15,038 nucleotides of DNA, taken from assembly GCA_945949475.1 (NCBI GenBank), contig CAMFET010000006.1, positions 1 to 15,038 of the forward strand, given 5' to 3'. Below are positions 13,755-15,038 of the stretch, one piece after another; positions within the stretch are counted from its first letter, which is position 1; each line of letters opens with the position of its first letter. This DNA comes from an uncultured Phascolarctobacterium sp. (lineage in GTDB: Bacteria > Bacillota > Negativicutes > Acidaminococcales > Acidaminococcaceae). A program made the translations under genes and the position numbers. A model generated the notes under the pieces. The model did no database searches and was not told where the DNA came from. It worked only from the letters and a program-made list of their open reading frames with translations.

Positions 13755-14958
13755 TCCTCACCCTCCTTTCCTTTAGCTCCATCATCCAGATTTCCAGAGC
13801 CATTAGTATTTGGTACAAAGATGTCTTTGGTTTTTGGATTATAAAACACATCAGCCAAAGACAGTTTTATGTAGTCAAAGCCGATAGGGGATTTTCTTTC
13901 GATTTTCCTTACTTCATCGACTTGCAACCACCCAGATTTAATGGCAACATCATAGGCTGTGTACCTGTCTTTGATGTTACCTTTTAGGATTTCACTTGTA
14001 TCCACAGCAAAAAAATAAGAGCCTTTTTCGCTCTCTAACAGAAGAAATTTATTGATTGCTGTGTTAAATGCCTCAACAATAGGCAAGACACCCGTCTTAA
14101 TGCTGTTAAGATAGATACCATCAACATCAGTTGAGCTTGTATTAAAGAGTGATGCATTGAGACCAAAGATGTTGTAGACCAAATCGCTGTTGGTCTTCTT
14201 AAGCTCGTTGAGCTGAGTCTCCGTAGCAGTAGAGCTTGCGCTCTCAAAGCTGATACCTTCATTAAGCACGAGGACATTGCTGTTATCCTCGCTGTCCGTA
14301 GATGTCAGCTTTCGCCAAGCCGATTTAAGCTCATCCATCATCTCTTTGTCTAGCCTTCGAGATGCCTTGAGAAATCCTCGCTTGCTACCTGTGGACACGC
14401 TTGTGTTCTCATACTTTAACGCATTGTACATGGTCGAGAACAGGAGAGAGTGAGAGTCAAGGATGCCTGTACCTGTGATACCATCGACAGTATCTCGTGT
14501 TACTCGGAACAAATCAAACTCTCTGCATTTGACACCATTTAGCCAAATGTCCACGCTTTTTTTCACACGATCCGCTCCCAAAACAATGTTAACGTATTGT
14601 CTCTCGACATAATAGAGACCAACAATCGTGTTGCCTCTCTTATCGATGTAGGCATATCTGAGATAATTGCCTTCTTAAATTGTTCGGCATCGAGTAAATC
14701 ATTCGTGTCATCGTTGAGGAGTTTGAGTCGATAGTCATCGAGGACTTCTGTCACGTTATCGCCATCTTTTCGATAGAGTCTAATCGGTAGACCAGCGATT
14801 GTGCCAGCTATAAAATTGACAGCAGTACCAACAGCAGGAATATTCATAGCTTCATCCTTGGCGATTCTACTATGAAAGACTTGTCCAGATAGGATGCTTG
14901 CGATTTCTGCCTCAGTATAGCGTTTTTCTTTTTTCCTAAAAAAATCGAACACCATCAT
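13751..14958 (-). pseudogene. Portal protein (HK97 family), split by a frameshift
   Basis: The HK97-type portal, the dodecameric ring through which DNA enters. The first part (14958 to about 14656, 101 residues) reads DFFRKKEKRYTEAEIASILSG, then AVNFIAGTIAGLPIRLYRK and ends QFKKAIISD. The remaining part is open in another frame from 14656: YAYIDKRGNTIVGLYYVERQ through VYNIFGLNASLFN to the stop at 13751 (301 residues). Between AIISD and YAYID intact portals have about six or seven residues (dYLL-GN-type), so the simplest reading is a deletion of 3n+1 bases, not a single-base error. If translated as is, the first frame ends at 14563. RBS AGGAGG at 14961-14966; ATG 14955 has better spacing than 14958. 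Confidence 0.85.
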
Positions 14959-14979
14959 TACCTCCTTTCTCCCAAAATT

Positions 14980-15037
14980 TTATATTTGCACTGCCCAATC
15001 AAGGGTATTTTTAAGTATTACATCCTGCTGAAGCAGA
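14980..15037 (-). CDS. 3' end of an upstream gene (possibly terminase large subunit)
   Basis: At the right edge one minus-strand frame reads LLQQDVILKNTLDWAVQI followed by TAA (14980-14982), 21 bases before the portal start. In HK97-type modules the large terminase subunit precedes the portal, and the IL-N-LDWAV pattern is faintly like the end of its nuclease domain, but I cannot prove it from 18 residues; the other two frames have stops in this stretch. Confidence 0.35.
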   Translation of the reverse strand, partial: LLQQDVILKNTLDWAVQI

Positions 15038-15038
15038 T

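Noticed and set aside
14563..14662. Portal frame change as a programmed frameshift
   Set aside because: No slippery heptamer or stem at the shift point, and conserved portal residues are missing there, so a deletion fits better.

Overview
The window is a structural-gene segment of a temperate, contractile-tailed phage (prophage) of a Gram-positive-type host. Strong AGGAGG-like ribosome binding sites, moderate-to-low GC and tail proteins of the Bacillus PBSX (Xkd) type point to Bacillota. I suspect a gut lineage, possibly Negativicutes, but nothing in the sequence proves the genus. All protein genes lie on the minus strand, so the operon reads from right to left and most genes abut or overlap by 1-20 bases.

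Head module (about 14980 to 10247): an HK97-type portal, broken by a frameshift near 14656; prohead protease; HK97-fold major capsid protein; a small conserved-looking protein; gp6-like connector; SPP1 gp16-like head closure protein; HK97 gp10-like protein; tail terminator. Tail module (10234 to 2238): sheath, XkdM-type tube, a strong intrinsic terminator, XkdN-type tail assembly chaperone with a convincing -1 programmed frameshift (A AAA AAC, 5-nt spacer, hairpin), tape measure, XkdP-like protein without LysM, XkdQ-like hub, XkdR (DUF2577), XkdS (DUF2634), XkdT (baseplate J) and XkdU (DUF2313).

Left end (2236 to 1): this is the most unusual part. The tail fibre gene (2236 to 1490) ends in a variable receptor-binding type domain beginning at Gln-Trp-Gly. 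The remaining 1.49 kb, where an ordinary annotation would show almost no genes, is packed with seven further complete alternative C-terminal cassettes plus the end of another at the window edge. Each starts at the same 10-bp core GCAGTGGGGA, is about 190-230 bp long, and ends with its own stop just before the next core. Four silent cassettes point like the tail gene and three (plus the partial one) point the opposite way. This is the architecture of a shufflon: inversion between oppositely oriented cores would swap the tip of the tail fibre in frame and so change host range. No recombinase gene is in the window; it would have to lie to the left or elsewhere.

Together the genes describe a myophage with a PBSX-like tail whose fibre tip is built to switch. 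The broken portal suggests that this copy may not package DNA unless the lesion is a sequencing or assembly error.
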